DNA of 64,000 nucleotides from assembly GCA_947650285.1 (NCBI GenBank), contig CANTFL010000355.1:1-64000 (forward strand), given 5' to 3'. Below are positions 9,809-20,499 of the stretch, in pieces. The stretch comes from Hyaloperonospora brassicae. Taxonomy: Eukaryota; Oomycota; Peronosporomycetes; Peronosporales; Peronosporaceae. Positions within the stretch are counted from its first letter, which is position 1. The number at the start of each line of letters is the position of its first letter. Under the pieces are notes generated by a model. It saw only the letters and a program-made list of their open reading frames with translations. It did no database searches and had not been told where the DNA came from. The position numbers and the translations under genes are program-made.

Positions 9809-10348
9809 AGACGCGTCGAGCCCCAGTTATTGAGGACGGTGCAACGGTAATACCGCCTACGATATACGAGCTAACATCTGCCGCTCGTCGACGTTGCAAT
9901 TCGCTTCGTTAGCACTCGAGGGCTCGTCGTTATAATACTTTCTAGGTCCATCGTACTCTTGCTGCGGTACTTGTTGGGAAGACTGGGAGGGTACGGTCCT
10001 TGGCCTGCCTATAGCGGCGAAGGACCGTAGCCAACCTTGTCCCACGTAGATAATCTGGCCCTTTGTTTGTACGATCGGGCAGCCCAGTGCCCACAGGTCT
10101 ACCAGCTCCAGGTGGAGCAGTTGCGAGGTTGTCGGGCGCGGTCAGACCCTTAGAGCCCCATACGGTCTTATATTTCCGCGCTTTCCAGCACCGAAGCCTT
10201 CTTTAGAGTCTTGGCTAGTATAACTGCTGAGCCAGCGCGCTGCCTTGATTACCGTGCCACCCCACTTGTTGACTCCGAATGATCCTTGCTGACCCTCAAT
10301 TGGAAGACTAGTCGAATACGGAATTTCAGTCTTCTATAGCTACAAAAA

Positions 10349-10700
10349 AAAACGATTTAAAAGATGCACGATGGGTTCTGGTGACTATGTCGTATGTTAG
10401 CATTGGGCACGAATAGGCCAAAATTGTATATGTAAATCACTTGCTGCCTCACTTGCTGCCATTGTCTTTTAATTTTTTGCCGTCTCGCCTCTCCCTGGAA
10501 ATTAATCAGTTTCCTATTCCATGATACAAATAAGTATAATGTAGTTAAAACTTTTAATTGGTTTTTTATACTTGAGTTGAGTATTGTATTGGTTTTAGGA
10601 CTTTTGTACAGTTGTGGTACTGGCAAAAGATTTGCTCGTCGCACAACACGTAGATACACTTTCGAACCAGGTCAAAGCCGGAAGCTTTTTTGTGCTCGCC
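10349..10700 (+). repeat. Right arm of a ~350-bp inverted repeat
   Basis: Partner of 4015-4368. The two arms converge on the gene-like block that carries the Copia and solo-LTR insertions. Long inverted arms around captured gene sequence would suit a MULE-type or foldback element, but terminal motifs and a 9-bp target duplication were not found. Confidence 0.65.
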
Positions 10701-10804
10701 ATTGTCCAGCCAAAGAAGTAGCGGCTTTAGCGGCTGCGATTGAGACACAAATGGGTTTATATCCTCTGATGGATTTGCTAGTACACAGGCCTGAAATTGC
10801 ATGA
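10618..10804 (+). pseudogene. Possible zinc-finger (PHD-like) exon fragment
   Basis: A plus frame open to a TGA at 10802-10804 contains CGTGKRFARRTTRRYTFE and then SRKLFCARHCPAKEVAALAA. A Cys-x-x-His/Cys pair after an aromatic residue resembles the end of an extended PHD finger, but the first Cys pairs are not visible. No start or splice sites could be fixed. The left inverted arm carries a degraded version of the same stretch. Identification is tentative. Confidence 0.25.
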
Positions 10805-11031
10805 GCAAGAGACTTGTGCGTTGCTTCTATATTATCGTCATATCACTCGACCTCTTAATCCCATGTGTAGAACGAGAGCTATCATTCAAAGCGAGTCTCG
10901 ATGCGTCGCAGCGTCTACCAAAACTACTTGCGTTGACAGACTTCTACGAGCTACAAGATGTTCCCATTTATCTGTCAAACATACAAAATAATCACACACC
11001 AGCAACTCGATTACCAGTCTGTCATGACGGC

Positions 11032-11556
11032 TCAGGTCGAGTTGTTAAAACTGCGCTTTTGTTCCCGCTCGTACTCAGTGTAGTTTCCGTCAAAGAACTC
11101 GACACGGCCGTTACCCTCGAACGCAATGATGTGGGAGCAAATACGATCGAGGAACCATCGGTCGTGAGAGATGACCATGGACACGCCATTAAAGTCCGTG
11201 AGAGCAGCTTCCAGCGAGCGCAGCGTGTCGACATCAAGATCATTCGTCGGCTCATCCAGCATCACCACATTGTGGCCACCCAGCAGCATTTTGGCTAGGT
11301 GGACACGGCTGCGCTCACCTCCACTTAAGCTGCCTACTTTTTTTCCTGCATCGAACATCGCAGATTGAAGCTTGCAATGCAGACACGCGTGTTGATGCGG
11401 TCGTCACCAATCTCCACAAACTCATTTTCGCCCAAAATCTCCACAAACTCATTGTCGCCCAAAATCTCCTCGTAAACCGACCGCCTGCCGCTCAATTTTT
11501 CACGACTTTGACTCACGAAGTCCAAACTCATTGTCTTACCTAGCTCCACTTTCACG
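11032..11556 (-). pseudogene. EttA-like ABC-F ATPase, C-terminal part (distal fragment)
   Basis: This is the second ABC domain, continuing the fragment at 33600-34763 on the far side of the retrotransposon array. Reading down the minus strand: KVELGKTMSLDFVSQSREKL and a WEE-like region, then after a frameshift near 11345 the signature [18 protein letters not shown], the Walker B segment [20 protein letters not shown], the H-loop [12 protein letters not shown] and the C-terminal [17 protein letters not shown], with a stop at 11032-11034. Order and wording follow bacterial EttA closely. A 27-bp tandem duplication (11412-11438 and 11439-11465) adds nine residues. ABC-F proteins bind the ribosomal E site and gate elongation according to ATP/ADP; this copy is dead. 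Confidence 0.85.
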
Positions 11557-12090
11557 TGTAACGGGATTGCACGTCGACTGGTAGTCGACAATAGGTGTGG
11601 TACACACAAGGGATGGGACCCCCTTTAAGGTAATATTATAACACAAGTATCAATTGTTGAAGACTGATGTCTGTCAACCATTGATTACGAGATCGTTTAA
11701 TAGGTTTATCTAGGTCATAAGTGAGTAGGTTAATTACTTTATTCTACGGCGTTCTTTTATGTTAAAAGAAGAAATAAAATTCAGTTCCCATTATGATCAA
11801 CAAAAGACACGTGCCTCTCTGAGGAGTCTTGCGATCGTTAAGGAAGTAGCAACGCCTTGTTAAGGCAGCTACTACCCGTGCACTCAGTGCGTACGATTCT
11901 TTAAATTGTTTGGCCCCCCTGGAACAGGGACCGTAAGCTCTCTGAGCTTGTTGACTCTTTGAGTCGGGTTATTTATACCAAACCTTAGCTCTCGGAGCTG
12001 TTGACTCTTTGAGTCGGGTCCGTACAACCAAAGTTGCTCATTGAGCGTTAAGACTTCCTCTGACTTAAGGAGCTGTGTGGCTCCTCTACA
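11557..12090 (+). repeat. Family B LTR1, 534 bp
   Basis: TGTAACGG...CTCTACA. Differs from LTR2/3 at several sites, for example GGGATTGCACG instead of GGGGTTACACG at the start and ATTTATACC instead of CTTTATACC near 11970. Confidence 0.92.
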
Positions 12091-12149
12091 CTTGGTAGCA
12101 CTCGTAGTCAATCTACACCTGAGTCGGTAACGACTGATCCTCTGTGAGG

Positions 12150-13183
12150 ATGGAGAGATCCAAACCCCTCTCTGAGGCCCAAAAGGTCGCGCTTGATAAG
12201 CTGACCACGTCCGTAGGCCCAGAGTATGTGGGATTTCTAGCTGCACAAGGTCCCGATGTGCTCAATGCAAGTGTCGAGACCTTCATACAGTATGAAACGG
12301 CCTATTTAGGACAGGTTCAAAACCAAGTAGTGTAGGATATACCAACACGCTTTGTGGCAATGATACCAGAAGAGGCTAAGCCTCGTTCCCTTCGGGTGGA
12401 CGTTAAACATCATTCCGGGAAGGAGGGGGGAAATATCACTACTGGATCCGTGAGATCGCGATGGCCATGAGCTCTGGCCTTATCTCACTTGGACACCAGC
12501 GAGTCTCGCTGTCCAACACTAAGCTCGATGGGAGAGCTCGAAAGTGAGCTCTGAGTTGCAGCACGTCGTTTGACTTGACGTTATCCACATTGGATTCGCT
12601 CAAGCTAGACCTTTTGCGAGTTTTCTCGCCACCTAACCAGGCTTATCGCGTGCGCTCACGCTTCTTGTCTACCTGTCAGGGTAAGAATGAGTTAACGGAC
12701 TATGTCCAAGCGTTGAGAACTCTGATGGCTGCTATGCAGTCTGACCATCTCCCCGAGACAGTCTATGTGGCTGTCTTCATTGAAGGTCTGCGCAATGGCG
12801 TTGCCAGGACCGAGGTCTTTCGGGTCCATTTCTCTACTTTTGAGGAAGCTGTTAACATCGCTCAAAATGCTGAGCACAAGTTCAAGTCGGCCAGACTTGG
12901 CTGGAATGGGTACAACCCAATCTTTGCGAGGGCAACCTCACTCAACATCTTGACTTACTGTAAGGCTGAACCGATTGATCTCAGCCATGCTGAAGATGAA
13001 GGTGAAGCGGAGCTTCAGATTGCGGAGCAACAACAGGAAGTGAAACGCTGTTATATGTGCGGAAGCACTAAACATTTGCGCCCCACTTGCCCTTTGCGTA
13101 AGCAACAACCGACTCATATGGGTCGAAATTCCAGCCACAACCAGAAGTCTGGTATGGCACGGAGAAACGTCGACACCCAGTAG
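12150..13183 (+). pseudogene. Unit 1 Gag (frameshifted) with zinc knuckle
   Basis: The first ATG after the leader (12150) starts MERSKPLSEAQKVALDKL. The frame stops at 12333-12335. The matrix-capsid part continues in another frame (WIREIAMAMSSG, about 12450-12480), meets an in-frame TGA near 12546, and then runs open from about 12575 to 13183: capsid-like TYVQALRT region (LTDYVQALRTLMAAMQSDHL, TFEEAVNIAQNAEHKF) and a CCHC knuckle CYMCGSTKHLRPTC with a Lys-His spacing usual for Gypsy Gag. It would package element RNA in virus-like particles, but the breaks exclude function. Confidence 0.85.
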
Positions 13184-13329
13184 GTGCGGGGGCTCTACTG
13201 GTTGCCCTACTGGGGTAGAACTGAGTTCTGTTGCTTCTCTACGAGGTAGAGTGAAACTGGGCTTAGCCTCACGGAGCTATGTGCCCACCAGCACAGAGCG
13301 TGGATACAAGTCTGGCCTGTTAGTCGCCG

Positions 13330-14260
13330 AAGCGAAGGTTAAAGGATTTGAGAAGCATTGATCGATCTTAATAGACTCCGGATCAGCATGCAAATATGCT
13401 CGACGTCGTTCATTGAGGGAAGTCAGCGATACGCTGAAGCGCTCAAAGCGCATGGGGGAGATTCAATCATCGTTCATTTAGCGACTGGTAGTCGCGTCAC
13501 GGTGCCTAAAGTTCCGTTGAACTCGGGTGTGAAGATTTCGGACTTTGACAGCATTGAACGCTGTCTTTTCCTCGATTTGGATTCGAGATATGATCTCATC
13601 CTGGGTATTTCTTGGCTTGAACGCCATGAGTCATGGATTGATTGGAGGTCGAAGACCTTAGGCGCCACGCGCAATGTTCCTAGCGAAGCTTTGGAGAGTC
13701 ATGAACCCACCTTTGCTAGGCAACAAAATCACTATTGGCGCGAGCCTTTGACGGAAGATGTATATGTGCTGGACATTAGTATGTCCGAGTTAAATATCTT
13801 CAATGTCAATGACATCCATATTGAGCGGAGCTCTTTCACCGTATGTAAGGGGAGTTATAATCCGTTGAGTGATACTCGTTGCGATACTGAGTCACTACAT
13901 GCTTCAGGCATGATAGGCTCAGGGCTGAGACATCAAGAATGTAATTCCTCTGATGTGAGTGGGGTGGCACGTGAAATTACACCGAGTGAGGGCGGCCGAG
14001 GTGGCACCTCACTGAATGTCGGTAATGACATTGATGGAGAGAATCCAGAGTGTTCAAGGATGAGCCCGGATGCTGTACGTGAAGAGGTACGTGTCAATCT
14101 ACTGGGTGAAGTGTTCGAGTTACGCAACACTTCACCAGATGTCGTTCAAGGCATGAGCTCCCGTATAGAGCGTTCTCATATAAATAGCAACCACAGTGAC
14201 CCTACTGTCCCGGCCTCCAGAAGGCGTGAGGGTTTCTTTGAGGAAAAAATACCAGCGTAG
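13330..14260 (+). pseudogene. Unit 1 aspartic protease and spacer (frameshifted)
   Basis: The catalytic motif LIDSGSACKYARR is read from about 13368 in one frame; a frameshift near 13420 moves to the frame that carries SIIVHLATGSRVTVPKVPL and the second half of the retropepsin fold, YDLILGISWLERHESWIDW, close to the ILG motif of such proteases. From about 13670 a Ser/Asn/Glu-rich spacer of roughly 190 residues without known motif runs to the stop at 14258-14260. The same frameshift is present in all three units. Confidence 0.8.
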
Positions 14261-14269
14261 GGTGGCAAC

Positions 14270-15498
14270 TGCTAAGCGCCTAGCGTCTAAGAAGTCACGA
14301 AGTGATAATAGTAATAATACACTATATAAACTTATCAATGGGTTGACTGGCCAGATTAATGGCAACATTAGTCTTGAGACTCTTCCATCCTTGAACACTC
14401 TTTTTGAAATAGACGAGACGTCTGCTGGCAAAGTCAGCCAAGCCTTACAGGCAGGAGAATTATCCGAGTTAGTGGTCATTCGGCCGGATATTGAGCTAAA
14501 CTCATCCTCGTTATTGGACGAGTCTATCCTTGAGGACACAAGGGTGGCACTGGATGCCCGTAGTGGATCTTCGATCCTTAAGAATACTCTTGATCCGTTC
14601 TATGCTTTGGTAAAGGAGTTTCAAGACGTGGTGTGTCACAACCCACCGTCCTTCTTACCTCCCGATAGAGGTGTACGTCATGAAATTGACTTGGTTCCTG
14701 GAACTCAATACTGCGTAACACGGCAGTGGCCTTACCGAAGGAATAGTAGGACGTCATTTACGACTTCTTTCGCGCAAAGCACGCGGCAGGAATGGTACGT
14801 GAGAGCAAATATTCACATTCCACACCGACCTTCTGTGTCAAAAAGCCCAATAGGATGTGGCGCATTGTTCATGCTTACACTTAGCTTCATGCGGCCACTA
14901 TCCCGGCTCAGACACCAATTTACGAGGAATGATGTTCTTCAGAACAGCATAGTAGGATGTACAATGTACAGTGCGCTTGAACTAGTCGATGGCTATTACC
15001 AGCTTCTCATGCGAAAATGCGATATTCCGCTGACAGTGGTCAGCACTCCAAGCGGTATGCTCTGGGAGTGACTTGTTTTTTTCGCAAGGGTTATCAAATT
15101 CCCCGGCTACGTTTAATCGTCTTGTGACAAAATTGTTTATACCTCACAGAGGATATGCACAGACGTACTTTGATGACATCTTTGTCCATAGTCGTGCTAT
15201 GAACGGTCGGTCAGATGTGGACAATCACATTGACCATTTACGAGCGGTGCTCGAGTGCATGCGCACGAATAAATTGTACACCAACGCGTCTAAGTGCATC
15301 TTCGTTGCAGAAGCGATTTTCTTCGTATGGTGCTTTATTGGGAAGCGAGGCATTAGAGCGGATCCCGCTAAGGTAAAAGCCATTTTGACTTGCCGCTTCC
15401 AAAGGACTTACACAAGTAGTTTGGCCTTGCCAATTACTTACACAAGTACAGTGCGAAGTACGCAGATATGGCTCGGCCGTTATCCAATCTCCTTATAA
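14270..15498 (+). pseudogene. Unit 1 reverse transcriptase (frameshifted)
   Basis: Upstream linker, then HEIDLVPGTQYCVTRQWPYR (about 14680), the RT entry motif of this Gypsy group. The finger region is scrambled by frame changes; the palm reappears with RNDVLQNSIVGCTMYSALEL and VDGYYQLLMRKCDIPLTVVS, and stops at 15069-15071 where the sequence should continue into the QGLSN motif. That motif (FFSQGLSNSPATFNRLV) follows in the next frame with the catalytic box YFDDIFVHSR at 15166-15195, so YFDD is intact. The frame ends at 15498 after IGKRGIRADPAKVKAIL. Confidence 0.88.
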
Positions 15499-15499
15499 A

Positions 15500-16225
15500 G
15501 GATGTGTAATGGTGCTGGACTAGCACCGAGCATGATGCTTTTCAAGCAGTAAAGGAGAGTCTCCTTCATGCGCCAATCTTGGCTTTGCTTGATCCTGATC
15601 GATCTTTCAGTGTCGTCTGTGGCGCATCTGACTTTGCCATAGGCAGAGGTATGTTGCAAACCGATGTCGAGGAACGGGAACGCGTCATTGCAATTGTGTC
15701 CCGGCGTCTGAAGACTTCAAAAAAAAATATCCTGTTCATGACAAAGAGATACTTGCAATGACGTATGCTCTCGCCAAATTCAGAGCTTATCTTCTTGGAT
15801 CCAAGCAGTTTTTGATCTATACAGATCATGCGTTACTACGCACTGCGACCTAGTCGCCTCACCTCTCTCAGAGAATGGATCGCTGGCTTTCCTTCTTTAC
15901 CGAGTACAATTTCGAGGTGAAGTATAAGCCGGTCAAGCAGAATGCTTTGGCTGATGCGTTGTCACGCAGGCCTGACTATGAGCTTGCTCATGTTACGACT
16001 CTGCCGTCGTCGGTCACTGACCTAATCCGTACGGTATATGCCAAAGATGAACACTGTGTAGCTCTGCTACGTGCTCTAGGGAGCGAGGAGTTTAAGGACT
16101 CGGACATAGAATTGTCGCCACGATTACGTGCGAGGTTACATCGATATTCCATTGATCAAGGTCTGTTGTGCTATAGCACGGATGTGGAGTATTCCCCTCG
16201 CATCGTTGTCATTCATGATCAGTAG
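15500..16225 (+). pseudogene. Unit 1 RNase H and connection domain (broken)
   Basis: RNase H blocks in two frames: LLDPDRSFSVVCGASDFAIG, ERERVIAIVSRRLK (15579-15761), FRAYLLGSKQF and a YTDHA motif near 15820, a TAG at about 15852, then MDRWLSFFTEYNFEVKYKP with the ADALSRRPDYE signature (about 15950-15980). The frame continues open to a TAG at 16223-16225. The usual CDASD catalytic box reads CGASD, so the first catalytic Asp is replaced by Gly. Confidence 0.85.
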
Positions 16226-16228
16226 TCA

Positions 16229-17350
16229 TGGTATCGGATCCTCTATGAGGCACATGATACTGCGTTGAGTGGTCATCTCGGTCGTGAGAAGACCTACGGC
16301 TCAGTTCGCCAATGTTATTGGTGGCTCAAACTTTACAAATGGGTGAGCACATATGTGCGTAAGTGTGAAACGTGTCAACGGGTGAAACCCTCATCTCACA
16401 CGGGCGCGCCGCTGGCTAGTTTGCCTATACCCAAAGGGTGTTGGGAGTTCATCAGTATGGTCTTCCTGCTTGGATTAACGAAGGATTCGTATGGAAATAC
16501 GGGTATTGTGGTCTTTGTTGACCATTTGATCAAGATGGCTCACTTCGCGCCGTTGCCAGATACCATTGATGGTGAAGATACAGATACGCTGCTTATCGAC
16601 CGCGTGTTTTGACAACACGGTTTGCCGTTGGCAATTGTCCCAGATAGATATCCTCGCTTCACTGAGAAGTTTTGGAAGTCCTTCTTCCAGGTGCTTGGCA
16701 CAAGGTTAGACATGTCCACAGCGGATCATCCGAAGACTGATGGTCAAACCGAGCGAGTGAATCGCATCATCGGTGACATCTTGCGCAGTGTTTGCGCTGA
16801 AATGCCTAAGAGTTGGGGTTCGATGCTCCCTGTCGTTGAGTTTGCGTTGAATAAAGCCGTGCATGCCTCCACCGGCTACACACCGTTTTATGTGAATGGT
16901 CTCACACACCCTCGTGTTCCTTTAACGCTTCCACTTCGTGGTTTAGGGCTTGTTGGGGAAGAGATGGCCGATCGGCTTGCTGATATCAGCCCTGCTACTG
17001 TTTAAAAACAGGTAAGCGATTTTCTCGCAACGCGATTGAATGTCTTACGACATGTGCGTGACGCACTGTCTGATAGCCAATACAAGCAGAACGAACAAGA
17101 TGATGCTAAAGGAAGAAATTGTATTGAACGTTATGAGATCGGAGACCAAGTTCTACTCAATGCTAAAACCCTACCTACAAATGTAGTGTCTGCTGTCTTC
17201 AAGACAAAGTTGCATCCTCGCTTCATTGGACCATTCACGGTCGTCGCCAAGAAGGGACTTGCGTATACGCTCAACCTTCCGCGCAAACGGCGCACACCCC
17301 CGTGTTCTACGTTGGCTTACTTAAGCCGTATCGGGATCCATCCCACGTGA
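16229..17350 (+). pseudogene. Unit 1 integrase (catalytic Asp lost)
   Basis: The zinc-binding region has GHLGREKTYGSV and CETCQRVKP. In the core the motif that is SMDF in active relatives reads ISMVFLLGL (about 16452-16478), so the first Asp of the DDE triad is Val. The second block reads PDRYPRFTEKFWK with its Asp kept, and the third, HPKTDGQTERVNRI, keeps the Glu. The frame is interrupted at 16612, at 17003 and, in the C-terminal barrel (HPRFIGPFTVVAKKGLAYTL), by a one-base loss in a C run near 17300 that units 1 and 2 share and unit 3 lacks. Confidence 0.88.
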
Positions 17351-18619
17351 ACTTGGAGGCTCTTGCGCCTGGTAGGTTGGCCTTGCCCATCGGTTGATGA
17401 ATCCGTATCAGGAGGTCAAGCTGAGCCTCCATCCGGGCTTGGCCCAACTCCAACGCCTGGTTACGGACTCGCATCGCGTCAAACGGACTCTGGATATTAA
17501 CCAATGTCTCACGGAGACCACTCAGATCGAGAAGAACCTTCAAATGATTTTCCTTCGGTATACCGACCACCTCCGACGCTGCTCGATGAGCAAGGGCACC
17601 GCCAGTTTGATGTGTAGCGACTCCTGAAACGAAGTCATCGTCAGGGTCAATACCAGTATCTGGTGAAGTGGCGAGGGTACCCGGAGTCGGAGAACTCGTG
17701 AGAGTTTGAGATACCCTTGTAGGATTTTCCATACGCCGTTGATGGTTTTGAACATCGTGGCAGGGGTCATCCCTCGAACGAGAGCGCTTCTCACCCATAG
17801 TGCTGGAGGCAGGTGGGTAGTTGGGTACCGCTTGACCAACACCCAAATCAATCGGAACAGACGAAGCATAGCGTGTGCAAGTTTGCAACTGGCTTCTGAA
17901 CTTAAGCTTGGCATAACCATACCGAAGCTTTCGTTCTGGACGAACACCTGCCACATCGGCACTTGCTCTAAGAGCTAACAAGCTGCTGAGGTGTCATTTC
18001 CGATGCACCCAGCGAGCAAACGCGTTGTATTCTTCATCCTGGGATTCGCCTGCGAATAAGAGGATGGGTATACCCCTCATCGGTGGAACCGGTGCACCCC
18101 GTGCTTGCGTGTCAAGTCGCAACTTATATTGACTTTGAGTAGTCAAGTGAGGTTGCAGGTACCTCTGGCAAAGTGCCTGTCGAATCGCCACCTCATCAGA
18201 AGATGTTGGCTCAGCATTGATGACTCACGTTGCCAAAGAACGGCCTGTCATTTGGCGTATACGCTCTTCCACATTGATTGGGGTGAAAAGATAGTACTAC
18301 GACTCTCAAGGGTTGCAGCTAGCTGCATACAGCGCTGAGCGCTCTCCTCTCGTTGGATAGCCAGCTCTTGTTGCTCGTCGAGCGGATTAGTGATGATGGC
18401 ATCGCCCACAAGAAGTGTTTGATGCGGCGCCGATGGCGCGTTGGATTTGACACGCTTGGCAAATGCGTTATGTGCAATATGAGGCGCTGCATCTTGCACT
18501 GGTGCGTCGGACATTGTCATCCCGTCACCATGGATATCGTCATCGCTACAATAATCCACATCAACATCGATGCTAAGGTAAGACGAGAGAGTCGAGGACT
18601 CATGGGGTGGCGATGCCAT
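17307..18619 (-). pseudogene. Unit 1 antisense ORF between integrase and LTR
   Basis: The likely start is ATG at 18619 (MASPPHESSTLSSYL, then the acidic DVDVDYCSDDDIHGDG). The frame ends at 18248; the next part, 18191 to 17307, is in one frame broken by a single stop at 17994-17996 and includes PILLFAGESQDEEYNAFARW, a Lys/Arg-rich stretch (RPERKLRYGYAKLKFRSQL) and a helical segment (LRETLVNIQSPFDAMRVRNQ, ALELGQARMEAQLDLLIR) that lies opposite the chromodomain linker. No known domain was recognised. Position, acidic N-terminus and coiled-coil C-terminus match the antisense frame of family A. Confidence 0.5.
17351..17725 (+). pseudogene. Unit 1 chromodomain (with stops)
   Basis: After the integrase a Pro/Ser-rich linker leads to LLDEQGHRQFDV, a TAG, then RLLKRSHRQGQYQYLVKWRG and YPESENS followed by a TGA where Trp is expected (about 17575-17715). 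The fold pattern is that of a chromodomain, the same class as in family A. The linker lies opposite the antisense frame described next. Confidence 0.8.
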
Positions 18620-18726
18620 AGTGTTTTGTGTTTTGCCAACCGTAAGGTTGAAGCGGACACAAACCGTCCTCTTCGAGGAAAAATTCGATTGACGTTTTGT
18701 GGAAACGTCAGTCTGGTGGGGAAGGT

Positions 18727-19260
18727 TGTAACGGGGTTACACGTCGACTGGTAGTCGACAATAGGTGTGGTACACACAAGGGATGTGATCCCCTTTAAAG
18801 TAATATTATAACACAAGTATCAATTGTTGAAGACTGATGTCTGTCAACCATTGATTACGAGATCGTTTAATAGGTTTATCTAGGTCATAAGTGAGTAGGT
18901 TAATTACTTTATTCTACGGTGTTTTTTTAGGTTAAAAGAAGAAATAAAATTCAGTTCCCATTATGATCAACAAAAGACACGTGCCTCTCTGAGGAGTCTT
19001 GCGATCGTTAAGGAAGTAGCAACGCCTTGTTAAGGCAGCTACTACCCGTGCACTCAGTGCGTACGATTCTTTAAATTGTTTGGTCCCCCTGGAACAGGGA
19101 CCGTAAGCTCTCTGAGCTTGTTGACTCTTTGAGTCGGGTTCTTTATACCAAACCTTAGCTCTCGGAGCTGTTGACTCTTTGAGTCGGGTCCGTAAAACCA
19201 AAGTTGCTCATTGAGCGTTAAGACTTCCTCTGACTTAAGGAGCTGTGTGGCTCCTCTACA
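18727..19260 (+). repeat. Family B LTR2, 534 bp
   Basis: Serves as 3' LTR of unit 1 and 5' LTR of unit 2. Its last 180 bp are a run of hairpins, mostly with 3-nt loops: 19082-19102, 19105-19119, 19123-19135, 19157-19169, 19173-19185, 19206-19216 and 19238-19255. Confidence 0.92.
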
Positions 19261-19319
19261 CTTGGTAGCACTCGTAGTCAATCTACACCTGAGTCGGTAA
19301 CGACTGATCCTCTGTGAGG

Positions 19320-20353
19320 ATGGAGAGATCCAAACCCCTCTCTGAGGCCCAAAAGGTCGCGCTTGATAAGCTGACCACGTCCGTAGGCCCAGAGTATGTG
19401 GGATTTCTAGCTGCACAGGGTCCCGATGTGCTCAATGCAAGAGTCGAGATCTTCATACAGTATGAAAAGGCCCATTTAGGACAGGTTCAAAACCAAGAAG
19501 TGTAGGATATGCCAACACGCTTTGTGGCAATGATACCAGAAGAGGCTAAGCCTCGTTCCCTTCGGGTGGACGTTAAACATCATTCCGGGAAGGAGGGGGG
19601 AAATCTGACTACTGGATCCGTGAGATCGCGATGGCCATGAGCTCTGGCCTTATCTCACTTGGACACCAGCGAGTCTCGCTGTCCAACACTAAGCTCGATG
19701 GGAGAGCTCGAAAGTGAGCTCTGAGTTGCAGCACGTCGTTTGACTTGGCGTTATCCACAGTGGATTCGCTCAAGCTAGACCTTTTGCGAGTTTTCTCGCC
19801 ACCTAACCAGGCTTATCGCGTGCGCTCACGCTTCTTGTCTACCTGTCAGGGTAAGAATGAGTTAACGGACTATGTCCAAGCGTTGAGAACTCTGATGGCT
19901 GCTATGCAGTCTGACCATCTCCCCGAGACAGTCTATGTGGCTGTCTTCATTGAAGGTCTGCGCAATGGCGTTGCCAGGACCGAGGTCTTTCGGGTCCATT
20001 TCTCTACTTTTGAGGAAGCTGTTAACATCGCTCAAAATGCTGAGCACAAGTTCAAGTCGGCCAGACTTGGCTGGAATGGGTACAACCCAATCTTTGCGAG
20101 GGCAACCTCACTCAACATCTTGCCTTACTGTAAGGCTGAACCGATTGATCTCAGCCATGCTAAAGATGAAGGTGAAGCGGAGCTTCAGATTGCGGAGAAA
20201 CAACAGGAAGTGAAACGCTGTTATATGTGCGGAAGCACTAAACATTTGCGCCCCACTTGCCCTTTGCGTAAGCAACAACCGACTCATATGGGTCGAAATT
20301 CCAGCCACAACCAGAAGTCTGGTATGGCACGGAGAAACGTCGACACCCAGTAG
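19320..20353 (+). pseudogene. Unit 2 Gag (frameshifted)
   Basis: Equivalent of 12150-13183. It keeps the in-frame TGA near 19716 seen in unit 1. The zinc knuckle is intact. Small differences include RVEIFIQYEKAHLGQ in the N-terminal part, shared with unit 3 and not unit 1. Confidence 0.82.
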
Positions 20354-20499
20354 GTGCGGGGGCTCTACTGGTTGCCCTACTGGGGTAGAACTGAGTTCTG
20401 TTGCTTCTCTACGAGGTAGAGTGAAACTGGGCTTAGCCTCACGGAGCTATGTGCCCACCGGCACAGAGCGTGGATACAAGTCTGGCCTGTTAGTCGCCG

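Larger units (their letters stand above)
4380..10330 (-). pseudogene. Unidentified gene-like minus-strand sequence split by two insertions
   Basis: Three blocks, 10330-9809, 9417-9132 and 4496-4380, read like coding sequence on the minus strand. They are separated by a family A solo LTR and by the Copia element. The first contains GVNKWGGTVIKAARWL and, after a frameshift, an acidic and Gln/Asn-rich stretch (KYYNDEPSSANEANCNVDE). The second is Gln/Pro/Arg-rich. The last has SGIGPPLPPVRVPKGVLLVA and a TAA at 4380-4382. Frames do not join cleanly and more than one minus frame stays open across the Copia junction, so the true frame is uncertain. I do not recognise the protein. Removing the insertions leaves about 950 bp between the inverted arms. 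Confidence 0.3.

Noticed and set aside
10801..11298. 165-codon plus frame downstream of the inverted arm
   Set aside because: Its second half is the mirror of the EttA-like C-terminal fragment on the other strand; the first half has no motif.
17540..17962. Second antisense frame of 140 codons in each array unit
   Set aside because: It overlaps the longer antisense frame in another phase and lacks its heptad pattern, so it is taken as a shadow.
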